NCBI GenBank assembly: GCA_047975195.1
Contig: JBKEDB010000036.1
Coordinates: forward strand, 1 to 64,000
Length of the DNA stretch: 64,000 bases
Origin: Cumulibacter sp047975195
Lineage (GTDB): Bacteria > Actinomycetota > Actinomycetes > Mycobacteriales > Antricoccaceae
Reading direction: 5' to 3'
A model generated the notes under the pieces. That model was not told the DNA's origin. It did not search any database and worked only from the letters and a program-made list of their open reading frames with translations. A program made the translations under genes and the position numbers. This document shows, in pieces, positions 26,238 to 35,134 of this stretch. Numbering within the stretch: position 1 is the first letter of the stretch; each line of letters begins with the position of its first letter.

Positions 26238-26831
26238 GTGACCAGCCCACAGACGAACCCGTCAGATGGCGGCCCCGAGGAGTTTCGTGCGGCCGTAGCC
26301 AGCCTGAACTCGGTGAGCATCCGCCCCGAGGTGACGCTTGAGCCCATCCGCGCGCCGCAGCGGCTCGCGCCGTATTCGTACGCTCTCGGCGCGGAAGTCC
26401 TGATTGATCCCGAAGGCGACATCCCCGAAGCAAATGGACGTCTCGTACTGCTGCATGACCCCGATGGCGACGAGGCCTGGCACGGAACGCTACGGCTCGT
26501 GTCGTACGTCTCGGCCACGATCGAGCAAGACATGGCTACCGACCCTGCGCTCAGCGACGCCTCATGGACGTGGCTGACCGACGCGCTGGCGCAGTCCGGC
26601 GCAGAGTACGCAGCGCTAGGCGGAACGGTCACCAAGACCGCCTCGCAGCGGTACGGCGACCTCGCCGGCCCGGAAGCCACGAATGACCTGGAAATGCGCG
26701 CCTCCTGGACGGCGCTCACCTCCGATCTCAGCGGGCACCTGCGCGCATGGGTAGACCTGCTGGCATCTGCAGCCGGCGCTCCGCCACCCGGGGTCAGTCT
26801 GATTGCACGGCGCGACTCCACGTCGGCGTGA
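26238..26831 (+). CDS. DUF3000 family protein
   Basis: 197 residues, soluble. It matches actinobacterial DUF3000 by its opening (FRAAVASLNSVSIRPEVTLEPIRAPQRLAPYSYAL), the LLHDPDGDEAWHGTLRLVSYVSA core and its fixed place between hemE and rnd, as in mycobacteria (Rv2680) and streptomycetes. No function is known. GTG start; its stop overlaps the rnd start (GTGA, 26828-26831), suggesting coupled translation with ribonuclease D. Confidence 0.9.
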   Translation: MTSPQTNPSDGGPEEFRAAVASLNSVSIRPEVTLEPIRAPQRLAPYSYALGAEVLIDPEGDIPEANGRLVLLHDPDGDEAWHGTLRLVSYVSATIEQDMATDPALSDASWTWLTDALAQSGAEYAALGGTVTKTASQRYGDLAGPEATNDLEMRASWTALTSDLSGHLRAWVDLLASAAGAPPPGVSLIARRDSTSA

Positions 26832-28096
26832 ACGATCGCGCCGTGGCCGCAGGACCCACGACCGACGCGAGCCCCGATACCGCCGAACCCACCCCGCTAC
26901 TCGAGCCACGAGGTGGAGTTCCGGAGGTAATCGAGTCGCCGTCCGGCGTACGCGAACTCGCCGACCGGCTCGCTGCCGGCACCGGGCCGGTGGCCATCGA
27001 CGCCGAACGAGCATCGGGGTTTCGCTACAGTGCGCGAGCTCAGCTCGTCCAGCTCAACCGCGCGGGTGCCGGCATTGCGCTGGTCGACCCCCGTGCCGCT
27101 GGTGACCTATCACCAGTGAACGACGCGCTCCGCGGAGTCGAATGGGTGGTGCATGCCGCCGTTGCAGATCTGACCTGCCTCGCCGAGGTAGGGATGCGAC
27201 CGGACTCATTGTTCGACACCGAACTGGGTGGGCGGATTGCCGGATTTGAGCGGGTGTCGCTAGGTCTGATGACCGAGCGGTTACTCGGCATCCGCCTGGC
27301 GAAGGGGTATTCGGCCGCCGATTGGAGTCTGCGACCACTGCCGCGCGACTACCTCGTGTACGCCGCCTTGGACGTCGACGTGCTATTGGAATTGCGCGAC
27401 GAAGTTGAGCGTGAACTGATCGCCCAACAGAAACTCGACTGGGCGCGCCAGGAGTTCGAGGCCGTGCGGGTCGCTCCCGTGCCGCCGCCGCGTCCGGATC
27501 CGTGGCGACGTACCTCAGGCATCCAGAAGGTGCGTGATCGACGGGGCATGGCCATCGTCCAGGCGTTGTGGGAATCCCGCGACGAACTCGCCCGCGAGAA
27601 GGATCTCGCTCCGGGCAAACTCCTGCCGGACCGTGTCATCGCTGCGGCCGCGATCGGCGCACCGGCCACGCTGCAGCAGATGCTCGAGATCGATGGCTTC
27701 ACCCGGCGCGCGGCAATTCGGCACCGTCAGCGATGGTGGGCTGCGATACAGCGCGCACATGCCCTGCCCGAACGATCGCTACCGCGCAAAGCCCCGCCGC
27801 ACGACCCGAATGCGGGCCCGTCGCGCCACATGGGAAAGGACAACGACGTCGCCGATCGGTACGCACTCGCCCGCACTGTCGTCCTCGAACTCAGCGAGGC
27901 CTTGTCCATTCCGCCGGAAAACCTGGTTCCACCAGCCGCGGTGCGCTCGTTGGCCTGGACACCACCGGACGTCGTCGATCCTGATTCCATCGCGCAACAA
28001 CTCGCAACACACGGCGCGCGGCCGTGGCAAATCGCCCACGTGAGCGAGCCGCTAGCGGGCGCATTGCAGGCGTATACACCTCGGGATGCGCGTTAA
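26828..28096 (+). CDS. rnd: Ribonuclease D
   Basis: 422 residues. A DEDD-family 3'-5' exonuclease domain (about 40-220) has AIDAERASG (motif I, D-x-E), HAAVADLTCL (motif II Asp) and YAALDVDVLLEL (motif III, Y and D). An HRDC domain follows at about 245-325, and a C-terminal helical extension is usual in actinobacteria. It trims 3' ends of structured RNAs such as tRNA precursors. GTG 26828 overlaps the DUF3000 stop; the longer frame to 26747 lies inside that gene. Confidence 0.94.
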   Translation: MNDRAVAAGPTTDASPDTAEPTPLLEPRGGVPEVIESPSGVRELADRLAAGTGPVAIDAERASGFRYSARAQLVQLNRAGAGIALVDPRAAGDLSPVNDALRGVEWVVHAAVADLTCLAEVGMRPDSLFDTELGGRIAGFERVSLGLMTERLLGIRLAKGYSAADWSLRPLPRDYLVYAALDVDVLLELRDEVERELIAQQKLDWARQEFEAVRVAPVPPPRPDPWRRTSGIQKVRDRRGMAIVQALWESRDELAREKDLAPGKLLPDRVIAAAAIGAPATLQQMLEIDGFTRRAAIRHRQRWWAAIQRAHALPERSLPRKAPPHDPNAGPSRHMGKDNDVADRYALARTVVLELSEALSIPPENLVPPAAVRSLAWTPPDVVDPDSIAQQLATHGARPWQIAHVSEPLAGALQAYTPRDAR

Positions 28097-28194
28097 CGAC
28101 CACGTAATCAGGTGCAACGCCAACGTGTGATTCCGCCCCTGCCGGGGGTCACAAATATCGTCGGCCGTTACTACGATGACGTTGAGGTGACCTC

Positions 28195-29061
28195 ATGACT
28201 GATTCGGAGACCGACTCGGGGACGGAATTACGCTGGCTGCAGGGTTTCGGTAGTACATCGGTGTACAGGGCGCGGCACAATCTGATCGGGCTCGCCAATA
28301 GGCCGGCCGATGCGGGTCTGCTGATCAACTCCCCCGGCATCGAGCGGATGCTCGAAGTATGCGAGGTGCGCGGACGAGCAGTGAACCAGGCTCACGGCGA
28401 TCGCCGCCGGTTCGCCTCAGATGTACTGTCTCTGCTGGCCCGCAATGTGTGGGCACGCACCGATTTCGATATGACCGCCCGACAGCTGGCGAAGGACGAA
28501 ATCGCGACCGTACTCGACGGCCTGGCTACGGCGACCGACCGGTTCCAAGTCGCGCGCGCCGTTGTACGCAAGACCATCGGCGACAGCTTCCGGCAGGCCG
28601 CGAATACGCCGGCATTTCTGACATTCCTTCAACTCTCGCTAGTCCCGGTCACCTTGGCCAACACGATCGACAGTGAGCAAGTGCGTCGTGCCCTGGACAC
28701 TGCCGAACATGAGCTGGCCACCAAACGTGCCACTGGTTACCTCAACGCGATACGGCTATTCGGGCTGCGTTTTCGATACCCCACAGCCACCGTCGAGGAC
28801 TTCACCCTCGTGATATCGGGTGCGATGTTGGGAATGTCGTTGCGCCATGTGATCTCGCCGGAACGATTCGACAAGATGCTGGACTGGGACGGTCAGCGAT
28901 GGCACCTAGCTGCGCTGGGCGCCATCGGGATCATCGACGAGTGGCTCGAGCCGGATCCGGACTACGACGCGGCCGAAGCGCTGAGTGTGTACCTGCGAGA
29001 CGAAGTCCACACCAGCAGCCAGCCGTCACAGGTTATTGAGATCTCCCGCGGCGATTCCTAG
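28195..29061 (+). CDS. Unrecognised helical protein
   Basis: 288 residues, not assigned to a family. It is rich in predicted helices, has no signal peptide or clear membrane span, and includes SLLARNVWARTDFDMTARQL and ATGYLNAIRLFGLRFRYP segments. The second half resembles the all-helical ligand-binding part of TetR-like regulators in pattern only; no helix-turn-helix is evident. ATG 28195 is preceded by GAGGTGA and by TACGAT (28172-28177) as a possible -10. Its last 36 bases overlap the convergent response regulator gene, and codon use looks normal for the window. Confidence 0.65.
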   Translation: MTDSETDSGTELRWLQGFGSTSVYRARHNLIGLANRPADAGLLINSPGIERMLEVCEVRGRAVNQAHGDRRRFASDVLSLLARNVWARTDFDMTARQLAKDEIATVLDGLATATDRFQVARAVVRKTIGDSFRQAANTPAFLTFLQLSLVPVTLANTIDSEQVRRALDTAEHELATKRATGYLNAIRLFGLRFRYPTATVEDFTLVISGAMLGMSLRHVISPERFDKMLDWDGQRWHLAALGAIGIIDEWLEPDPDYDAAEALSVYLRDEVHTSSQPSQVIEISRGDS

Positions 29062-29685
29062 GTGGCGTTCGAGGTCTGCCGCCGAGTGGGTCGATAGGTA
29101 CTCGCAGAACACCTCGTTCACCTTGTTCATGTGGTCCTGCGCGGTGCGTTCAGAGATGAATAGTCGTCGGCCAATACCCTTGAACGACTCTCCGCGCGCG
29201 CGAGCCTCGAGAATCTCACGCTGACGGCGGGTAAGCCGCTGCATCCTGCCATGCTCACGCACTGCCTCGGCAAGCCCAGTGAGCGCGACGGTGATCACGG
29301 TGCCGCCGCATCGCACCTCCTCGATCGCTTCTTGCAGCGCAGCCACCGGCTCGGCCTTGTGCACGATGGCTTTGGCACCGGCCCCCAGACAACTCGCGAG
29401 GACGAGCAAACGCCTCTCGTTGGTGTAGATCAGGACCTTGTAGCCGGCTTTCGAGACCGCGTTGACTCCGGCAGCACCATGCGTCCGAGGTGTGCCCGTT
29501 CCGTGCAAATTGAGATCGAGCAGAACGACGTCCACGTCGGGGCGATCGCTAAGAAACTCCTCGACGTTTTCGTAACAGGCGACAACGTTCGACTCGGACA
29601 GCAGCACGCGGGCGCCGTCCCGCATAATGGTGTCATCATCAATGACTACTACGCGAGGGCTCTTCTCGGGCAACGCGCTGGTCAT
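29026..29685 (-). CDS. NarL/LuxR-type response regulator
   Basis: 219 residues. Receiver domain with the acidic cluster IDDD (15-18), phosphoacceptor D57 (VVLLDLNL) and K110 (IVHKAEP); DNA-binding LuxR helix-turn-helix at about 150-205 (LTRRQREILEARARGES ... ISERTAQDHMNKV). The HTH differs from the usual T.(K)(T)V...: TAQDHMNK. It follows its kinase gene by 64 bp and has a TACGCT -10 exactly 6 bases before the ATG, so it may also be transcribed separately without a leader. Targets are unknown. Confidence 0.9.
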   Translation of the reverse strand: MTSALPEKSPRVVVIDDDTIMRDGARVLLSESNVVACYENVEEFLSDRPDVDVVLLDLNLHGTGTPRTHGAAGVNAVSKAGYKVLIYTNERRLLVLASCLGAGAKAIVHKAEPVAALQEAIEEVRCGGTVITVALTGLAEAVREHGRMQRLTRRQREILEARARGESFKGIGRRLFISERTAQDHMNKVNEVFCEYLSTHSAADLERHLGIAAGDLNNL

Positions 29686-29691
29686 CGATTC

Positions 29692-29697
29692 AGCGTA
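29692..29697 (-). promoter_or_regulatory. -10 element, leaderless response-regulator promoter
   Basis: TACGCT on the minus strand, six bases before ATG 29685, within the 64-bp gap behind the kinase gene. Confidence 0.45.
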
Positions 29698-29749
29698 ACC
29701 AAAGGGCCGCAGAAGAAGTACCCGTACTTGCGCGGATTACGAATTCGCC

Positions 29750-31078
29750 TTACTTGCGCACGCCAGCGCTGCGGCGACTCTCTCGCCAATGGCGCGAGAA
29801 CATCCCGCGCGTTCGGGGCACGGAAGACTGCTTCGGTTGTTGCGTACCGCCGAAGCCGCTGCCTGCCAGCCGGACTTCGGTACCTTCGCCCGGGAACGAA
29901 TTCAGCGTCACGGTGATACCTGCCAACGCACACTGCGATTCGACCTGTTCGCGCAGACCAAATCCCTTGCGGACCTTTGCCGGATCGAACCCCACGCCAT
30001 CGTCACGTACCGTTACCTCCCAGCCGCTGACGGTCGCGCGGGCATGAATCGTGACACTGCGCGCGTGTGCATGTACCCGGATGTTGTCCAGCAGGGTCCG
30101 CAGGGCGGACTCGGTGGCCTGGGTCGCGTCACCGGACAGAAACACGTTCTTCGCCAAGAGCGTGTTCTGGTCGATCGGCAAATCGCGAAACTCCGCTGCG
30201 ATCCGCTCCAGGACCTGATCCAAGGGTCGCGTCGGTCCCGCCTCGTTATGTCGTTCCTGGTAGACGTAGGCGCGCAGTTCCTTACTGGTCGAGCGTGCAC
30301 GTTCGCGCAACACCGCACTCAGTTCCGGATCCTCGGTGTTGGCAATCATCGCCAACAGCCCTGCCGTATCGTGCAAAAAGACCCGCTGGGTAGCACGTTC
30401 GTTCGCGACCGCCACCCGAGCCGCTAGTTTCACGTTCGACTCGACCAGCGCTTCCATCCGGTCCCCGAGGGCAATGAGGTGCCGCGACGCGGTGGCGCCC
30501 ACCGCGAAGACCATGGACACAGTAAACGCGCTCGCCACCGCTACCGCAGGCGATGCCCAAGCCGACTGCGTGAATCGGCCAGCAAGGTACGTCGCGGTGA
30601 GGAAAACAACGATGACAGTCGTCCACCGCGCCGACGCAGTCCGCATCGCGACCAGGCAGATGCTCGTGAACACCAGCGCGAAATGCCACGGAAGCAGCGA
30701 ATCGCCGACCTCCGAATATTGGAACGCCGGGGTGATGGATACGACGGCAGACAGGGCGGCGTCCACGCCTACCAAGGCATAACTGGGTAGCGCTTTAGTA
30801 CGGATCAGTACGACGAACATCACGAGGGTCTCGAGGGCTACCAGCGTCAGCAGCAGCCAGGAAACGAGTCGTTCCGATGACATCGACAGCGAGGGAATCT
30901 CGACCGTCGCTTTGCCTAGAACCGCCAGGCGGAATGCACACCACGCGACCAAGATGAGGTGGGCGATGGTCACGGTCGCTGTGCTCAACGAACCGGGGCG
31001 ACGTAAACGCGGCCTCATACGGTAGAAATTCATCCGGAACACATCCAGATCCTTCCCCGCTGTTCGCGCCGAATACAC
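29750..31078 (-). CDS. NarL-partner sensor histidine kinase
   Basis: 442 residues. About six membrane helices fill residues 30-200, with no large extracellular sensor domain. The dimerisation/phosphoacceptor helix has FLHDTAGLLAMIA (H followed by D, HisKA_3-like), and the ATPase region has VTVRDDGVGFD (N/G1 area) and GFGLREQVE (G2). The basic C-terminal tail is unconserved. GTG 31078 was chosen because a promoter TTGTCC-N17-TAACCT ends just upstream; ATG 31033 is an alternative with little loss. It pairs with the response regulator at 29026-29685. Confidence 0.88.
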   Translation of the reverse strand: MYSARTAGKDLDVFRMNFYRMRPRLRRPGSLSTATVTIAHLILVAWCAFRLAVLGKATVEIPSLSMSSERLVSWLLLTLVALETLVMFVVLIRTKALPSYALVGVDAALSAVVSITPAFQYSEVGDSLLPWHFALVFTSICLVAMRTASARWTTVIVVFLTATYLAGRFTQSAWASPAVAVASAFTVSMVFAVGATASRHLIALGDRMEALVESNVKLAARVAVANERATQRVFLHDTAGLLAMIANTEDPELSAVLRERARSTSKELRAYVYQERHNEAGPTRPLDQVLERIAAEFRDLPIDQNTLLAKNVFLSGDATQATESALRTLLDNIRVHAHARSVTIHARATVSGWEVTVRDDGVGFDPAKVRKGFGLREQVESQCALAGITVTLNSFPGEGTEVRLAGSGFGGTQQPKQSSVPRTRGMFSRHWRESRRSAGVRK

Positions 31079-31090
31079 ACCTCAGGCATG

Positions 31091-31119
31091 AGGTTACGTC
31101 AGCGACATAGGCAGGACAA
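31091..31119 (-). promoter_or_regulatory. Promoter of the NarL-type kinase gene
   Basis: Minus strand: TTGTCC (31119-31114), 17-base spacer, TAACCT (31096-31091). The expected transcript start near 31084 leaves only ~5 bases before GTG 31078. Confidence 0.55.
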
Positions 31120-31153
31120 TCCTTCACGCGCATTCGCGCGCTCGGCAAGGTTG

Positions 31154-31181
31154 CCGGCGAACGGGGCGCGCCCGTTGCCGG
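31154..31181. terminator. Strong GC hairpin downstream of the amber-interrupted kinase
   Basis: CCGGCGAACGGG (31154-31165) pairs with CCCGTTGCCGG (31171-31181) with one bulged base and a GCGCG loop. It lies 25 bases past the stop of the minus-strand kinase. No U-run is present, so it may work as a high-GC terminator. Confidence 0.5.
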
Positions 31182-31205
31182 TGGAAATTGGATTGAGTGT
31201 GTTCG

Positions 31206-32462
31206 CTAGACGTCGGCTCCGTCGACCTTCGAATCAGCGCCGCGATCGCGCAAGATGCGAAACTGTCCCGTCCACCCGCTCCGCACAGGTGGGGGTTCGT
31301 CTGCGGCAAGCGTGCGCGGCAGCACGACGTCCACCGCAAGGCCGCCACCTGGACGCGCCGTTAAGTGAACAGTGCCATGATGCGCTCGCACGATCGCGCG
31401 CACGATCGACAGCCCGAGCCCTGTGCCACGGCTGGCAGTACGGTCGCTGGCGCGTTTGAACGGCGTGAATAGCTCGTCCACCGCCTCCGCATCGAGTACG
31501 TCGCCAGTATTGGACACATGCAGGGTGCAATTGCCATCGACCGTCCGCGTCGCAATCCAGATTTCGCCACCTGGTTGGTTGTGGCGTACGGCGTTGGTGA
31601 CCAGGTTTGCGACCAACTGTTCTAGCAGGTGAACGTCTCCGACGGTGGGCGCGGGCTGTGCGTCCTGGTGCACCACCAGGTCCATCTCACCTGATTCTTC
31701 GCGCACCGCCAGGAGCGCAAGCGGAACCGCATCCGCGAGGTCCATGGGCCCCATCTCAGCCAGGCCGTTCTCGACCTGCGCGTCGATCTTCGCCAACGTC
31801 AGCAAGGAACCAACCAAGGCATCGGCACGGACCGTCGCATCGATCACCGTGGCGCTCATCGCGCGGAAATCCTGCGCCGTGGCGTTCGGATCGGCCAGCG
31901 TCACGTCGACCTCGGTGCGGATCACTGCCAGCGGAGTGCGCAACTCATGACTGGCGTTGGAGACGAAACGGCGTTGCGCCACGAACGAACGGTCGAGGCG
32001 ATCGAGCATCGCGTCAAACGTGTCGGCAAGGTCCCGCAACTCGTCCTGCGCGCCACCGAGCCCGATCCGCTCGGCCATCTGCCCTTCAGAGATGCGGCGC
32101 GCGGTCGCCGTCACCTCTGCCACGGGTCCGAGTGCCCGTGCGGCGATGATGTAGCCAGCGGCGCCGCCGAGGATCCCGGCGATGATCGCCATCATCAGGC
32201 CGCGCGCCAGCAGCGTGTCGTTCGCGTTGCTGCGGATAGCGTCGACTACCAGTGAGCCCTCGAGCTGCGACCGTGTCTGGCCCGGCTACATGACCTCGAT
32301 GAGGTTTCCGTCGGGGAACGTCAGCGCGTTCTGGATCGAATGGTCGACCACCCTGAGCGATATCAGCAGGACAATGACCGATACTGCCGCAGACAGGAAC
32401 GCGCACGCCAGCGCTAATCGCTGCCGCAGACCCAGCCGAAAACCCTGGGGCCAACGGACCAC
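31206..32462 (-). pseudogene. HAMP-type sensor histidine kinase with in-frame amber codon
   Basis: Read from GTG 32462, the frame encodes a complete two-helix sensor kinase of 418 codons but meets TAG at codon 59 (32288-32286). Before it: basic start, membrane helix at ~17-36, then the start of an extracytoplasmic segment ending LIEVM. After it the same frame continues without a frameshift: PGQTRSQLEGS, a second membrane helix (MMAIIAGILGGAAGYIIAA), HAMP, H-box SNASHELRTP (His ~172), an N-box near NLVTNAVRHN and G-box GTGLGLSIV. It follows its response regulator by 9 bp. Options are a fresh pseudogene, read-through, re-initiation at ATG 32195, or a sequencing error. Confidence 0.85.
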
Positions 32463-32471
32463 CGCAGAAAC

Positions 32472-33137
32472 TTACTGGTCAGACTTGATGCGGTAACCGG
32501 AGCCGACGACCGTTTCGATCAACGGCGGATCACCGAGTTTGCGCCGCAGCGTCATCATCGTGACCCGGACCGTCGTCGTGAACGGATCGGCGTTCTCGTC
32601 CCACACCCGATCAAGCAAGCCCTCGCTGGAGACCACCGCGCCGTCGGACTGCAGCAATACCTCGAGCACGCCGAATTCCTTACGCGTCAAGTCGATCTCC
32701 CGGCCCGAACGTCGTACGACGCGACGCGCCGAATCGAGCTCGAGATCGCCGGCCGACAAGACCGGGGGTGCCGCCGGATTGGAACGGCGTCCGAGCGCGC
32801 GTACCCGGGCAATCAACTCGGCGAAGGCAAACGGTTTGGACATGTAGTCGTCCGCGCCGAGCGAGAGTCCTTCCACGCGGTCGGCCACGGCACCGCTGGC
32901 CGTCAGCATGATCACGCGCGAGTTCGAACCGGCATTGCCGAGTTCCTTCATGATCGCGTCACCGGACATACCAGGCAGATCGCGGTCCAGAATGATCACG
33001 TCGTACGCGGTGATGACGGCCTTCTCGTGACCTTCCTTACCGTCGTACGCCACGTCGACGGCCATCCCCTCGCGGCGAAGACCCCGGGCCACCGCGTCGG
33101 CAAGCTGCCGCTCGTCTTCGACTACCAGTACTCGCAC
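32472..33137 (-). CDS. OmpR/PhoB-family response regulator
   Basis: 221 residues: receiver domain with VVEDE, phosphoacceptor D51 (IILDRDLPG) and K101 (YMSKPF), then a winged-helix domain (~125-220; LTRKEFGVLEVLL, TTTVRVTMMTLRRKLG, GSGYRI). GTG 33137 lies one base after the dxs stop and is served by an AAGGAG inside the dxs 3' end, so translation is likely coupled to dxs. Its kinase partner is the amber-interrupted gene directly downstream. Confidence 0.93.
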   Translation of the reverse strand: MRVLVVEDERQLADAVARGLRREGMAVDVAYDGKEGHEKAVITAYDVIILDRDLPGMSGDAIMKELGNAGSNSRVIMLTASGAVADRVEGLSLGADDYMSKPFAFAELIARVRALGRRSNPAAPPVLSAGDLELDSARRVVRRSGREIDLTRKEFGVLEVLLQSDGAVVSSEGLLDRVWDENADPFTTTVRVTMMTLRRKLGDPPLIETVVGSGYRIKSDQ

Positions 33138-33138
33138 G

Positions 33139-35061
33139 TCATTCTCCTTCTGAGGCTGCTCGATCGATCTGGATTGGTGCCGCGTCCCGGGGGCCGCGGA
33201 TAGCGGAAAACCAGGTCACGACGTGGTGAGTAACTCCATCAGCGTCCAGACCGAGATCGGTCAGGATCTGGGATCGGGATGCGTGCTCAGGGAACACGGA
33301 CGGTACGCCGAGTTCCCGACACGGAACATCGATACCGGCCGCGCGCATCGCCTGCGAGATTCGGGAGCCGATGCCGCCGGAAACCAGGCCATCCTCCAGG
33401 GTGACCACGAGCCGGTATCGACCTAGTTCTTCTACGAGCGCCGGACTCACCGGAATGGCCCAGCGCGGATCGAACACGCTCACCCCGATCCCCTGGGCCG
33501 CCAGCCGCGCGGCAGCCTCAGCTGCCTCGTGCGCCAGCGAACCAATGGCTACGAGCGCGACATCGCGTCGCTCGGCCCGCACCAAGAGGTCATAACTGTC
33601 GGTGCGCTGCACGCTCGGTAGATCAGCCGGCAGCGCACCCTTGTCCCACCGCAAGACGGTCGGACCGTCCTCGACATTCACCGCCTCGCACAACAACTCC
33701 CGCAATCGGCTGCCGTCGCGAGGCGCCCCGATCCTGATGCCCGGAACACCGCCGAGCAAGGCCAGATCCCAGACACCGTTGTGACTAGGTCCGTCGCTGC
33801 CGGTGATCCCGGCACGATCCAGGCAGATCGTCACGGGCTGCTGATGTAACGCGATGTCCATCACCAGTTGATCGAAAGCGCGGTTCAGGAACGTCGAGTA
33901 CAAGGCGACGACCGGATGCATACCACCCATCGCCAGGCCCGCAGCGGAGGTCAATGCGTGCTGTTCGGCAATCCCCACGTCAAAAGTGCGCCTCGGAAAC
34001 CGCTCGGCGAACGCCGCTAGCCCCGTCGGGTGCAGCATCGCTGCGGTGATCGCGACCAGGTCCTCGCGGGTGGAGCCCAGTTCGACCATCAAGTCCGAGA
34101 ACGCGCCGGTCCAGGTCGCCCCCGACTTCGCGACCGACTTACCGGTCTCGCGGTCGAATGCGGACACACCGTGCAGGCGGTCCTCCTCGTCGGTCTCCGC
34201 GGGCTCGTATCCGGCGCCCTTCCGGGTCACGCAGTGCACGATGACCGGAGCACCAAAGTCCTTTGCCGGGCGCAACGCTCGCTCGACAGCGCCGATATCG
34301 TGCCCGTCGACCGGGCCGACGTACTTGAAGTCCAGGTCGGCGAACATGCCCTGCGGGGAGATCATGTCCTTGATCCCGGTCTTGACGCCGTGCAGCGCGT
34401 CGTACACGACCGGTCCGACGACCGGGGTGCCGCTGATGCGCTCCTTCATCCGGCCCAGGGTCCGCTCGTAATTCGGCTTCAGCCGCAGCGCCGCTAACCG
34501 GCTGGCCAGCCCACCGATCGTCGGCGAGTAGGACCACCCGTTGTCGTTCACGACAATCACGACGGGGCGGTCGCCCTCGGCGATGTTGTTCAGCGCCTCC
34601 CATGCCATACCGCCGGTCAGCGCGCCGTCGCCGATGACACCGACGACGGGACGCGGGTCTGCGGCTATGTCGAATGCCTTGGACAGCCCGTCGATATACG
34701 ACAGCGATGCCGAGGCATGCGAACTCTCAGACCAATCGTGCTCGGACTCGGCGCGGCTGGGGTATCCGGACAGACCACCACGTTGCTTGAGCGCGTCAAA
34801 GCCGCCCTGCCGGCCGGTCAGCATCTTGTGGACATACGACTGATGGCCGGTATCCCACACGATCGGTTCACGCGGTGAGTCGAAGACGCGGTGCAACGCA
34901 ATCGTGAGTTCGACAACGCCGAGATTCGGCCCGAGGTGACCACCCAACTTGGAGATCTTGGTGATCAGAAACTCGCGAATTTCCGCCGACAATTCGACGA
35001 GTTCTTCGCTCGTCAACTCGCGCAGGGCGGCGGGGCCGTTGATCCGAGTCAGCAGGCTCAC
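33139..35061 (-). CDS. dxs: 1-deoxy-D-xylulose-5-phosphate synthase
   Basis: 640-residue thiamin-diphosphate enzyme that condenses pyruvate and glyceraldehyde-3-phosphate, the entry step of the MEP isoprenoid pathway. Recognisable are HLGPNLGVVELT, GHQSYVHKMLTGR, the ThDP motif GDGALTGG...NN, the pyrimidine-domain block FDVGIAEQHA and DRAGITGSDGP. GTG 35061 is preferred (GGAAAGGA ~11 bases upstream; family N-terminus). ATG 35082 also exists but is flush against that sequence. TAGGAT at 35106-35101 is a possible -10. It heads a dxs-regulator-kinase operon. Confidence 0.96.
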   Translation of the reverse strand: MSLLTRINGPAALRELTSEELVELSAEIREFLITKISKLGGHLGPNLGVVELTIALHRVFDSPREPIVWDTGHQSYVHKMLTGRQGGFDALKQRGGLSGYPSRAESEHDWSESSHASASLSYIDGLSKAFDIAADPRPVVGVIGDGALTGGMAWEALNNIAEGDRPVVIVVNDNGWSYSPTIGGLASRLAALRLKPNYERTLGRMKERISGTPVVGPVVYDALHGVKTGIKDMISPQGMFADLDFKYVGPVDGHDIGAVERALRPAKDFGAPVIVHCVTRKGAGYEPAETDEEDRLHGVSAFDRETGKSVAKSGATWTGAFSDLMVELGSTREDLVAITAAMLHPTGLAAFAERFPRRTFDVGIAEQHALTSAAGLAMGGMHPVVALYSTFLNRAFDQLVMDIALHQQPVTICLDRAGITGSDGPSHNGVWDLALLGGVPGIRIGAPRDGSRLRELLCEAVNVEDGPTVLRWDKGALPADLPSVQRTDSYDLLVRAERRDVALVAIGSLAHEAAEAAARLAAQGIGVSVFDPRWAIPVSPALVEELGRYRLVVTLEDGLVSGGIGSRISQAMRAAGIDVPCRELGVPSVFPEHASRSQILTDLGLDADGVTHHVVTWFSAIRGPRDAAPIQIDRAASEGE

Positions 35062-35134
35062 GTACCGACCATTCCTTTCCACCCGATTTCCGAGTTCCTC
35101 ATCCTAGGCGAGGATACGCCGAGACGTCGGCCAA

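Noticed and set aside
32086..32454. 122-codon alternative frame over the kinase N-terminus
   Set aside because: Arg/Gly-rich translation without membrane pattern; the true frame with one amber codon explains the region better than a frameshift.
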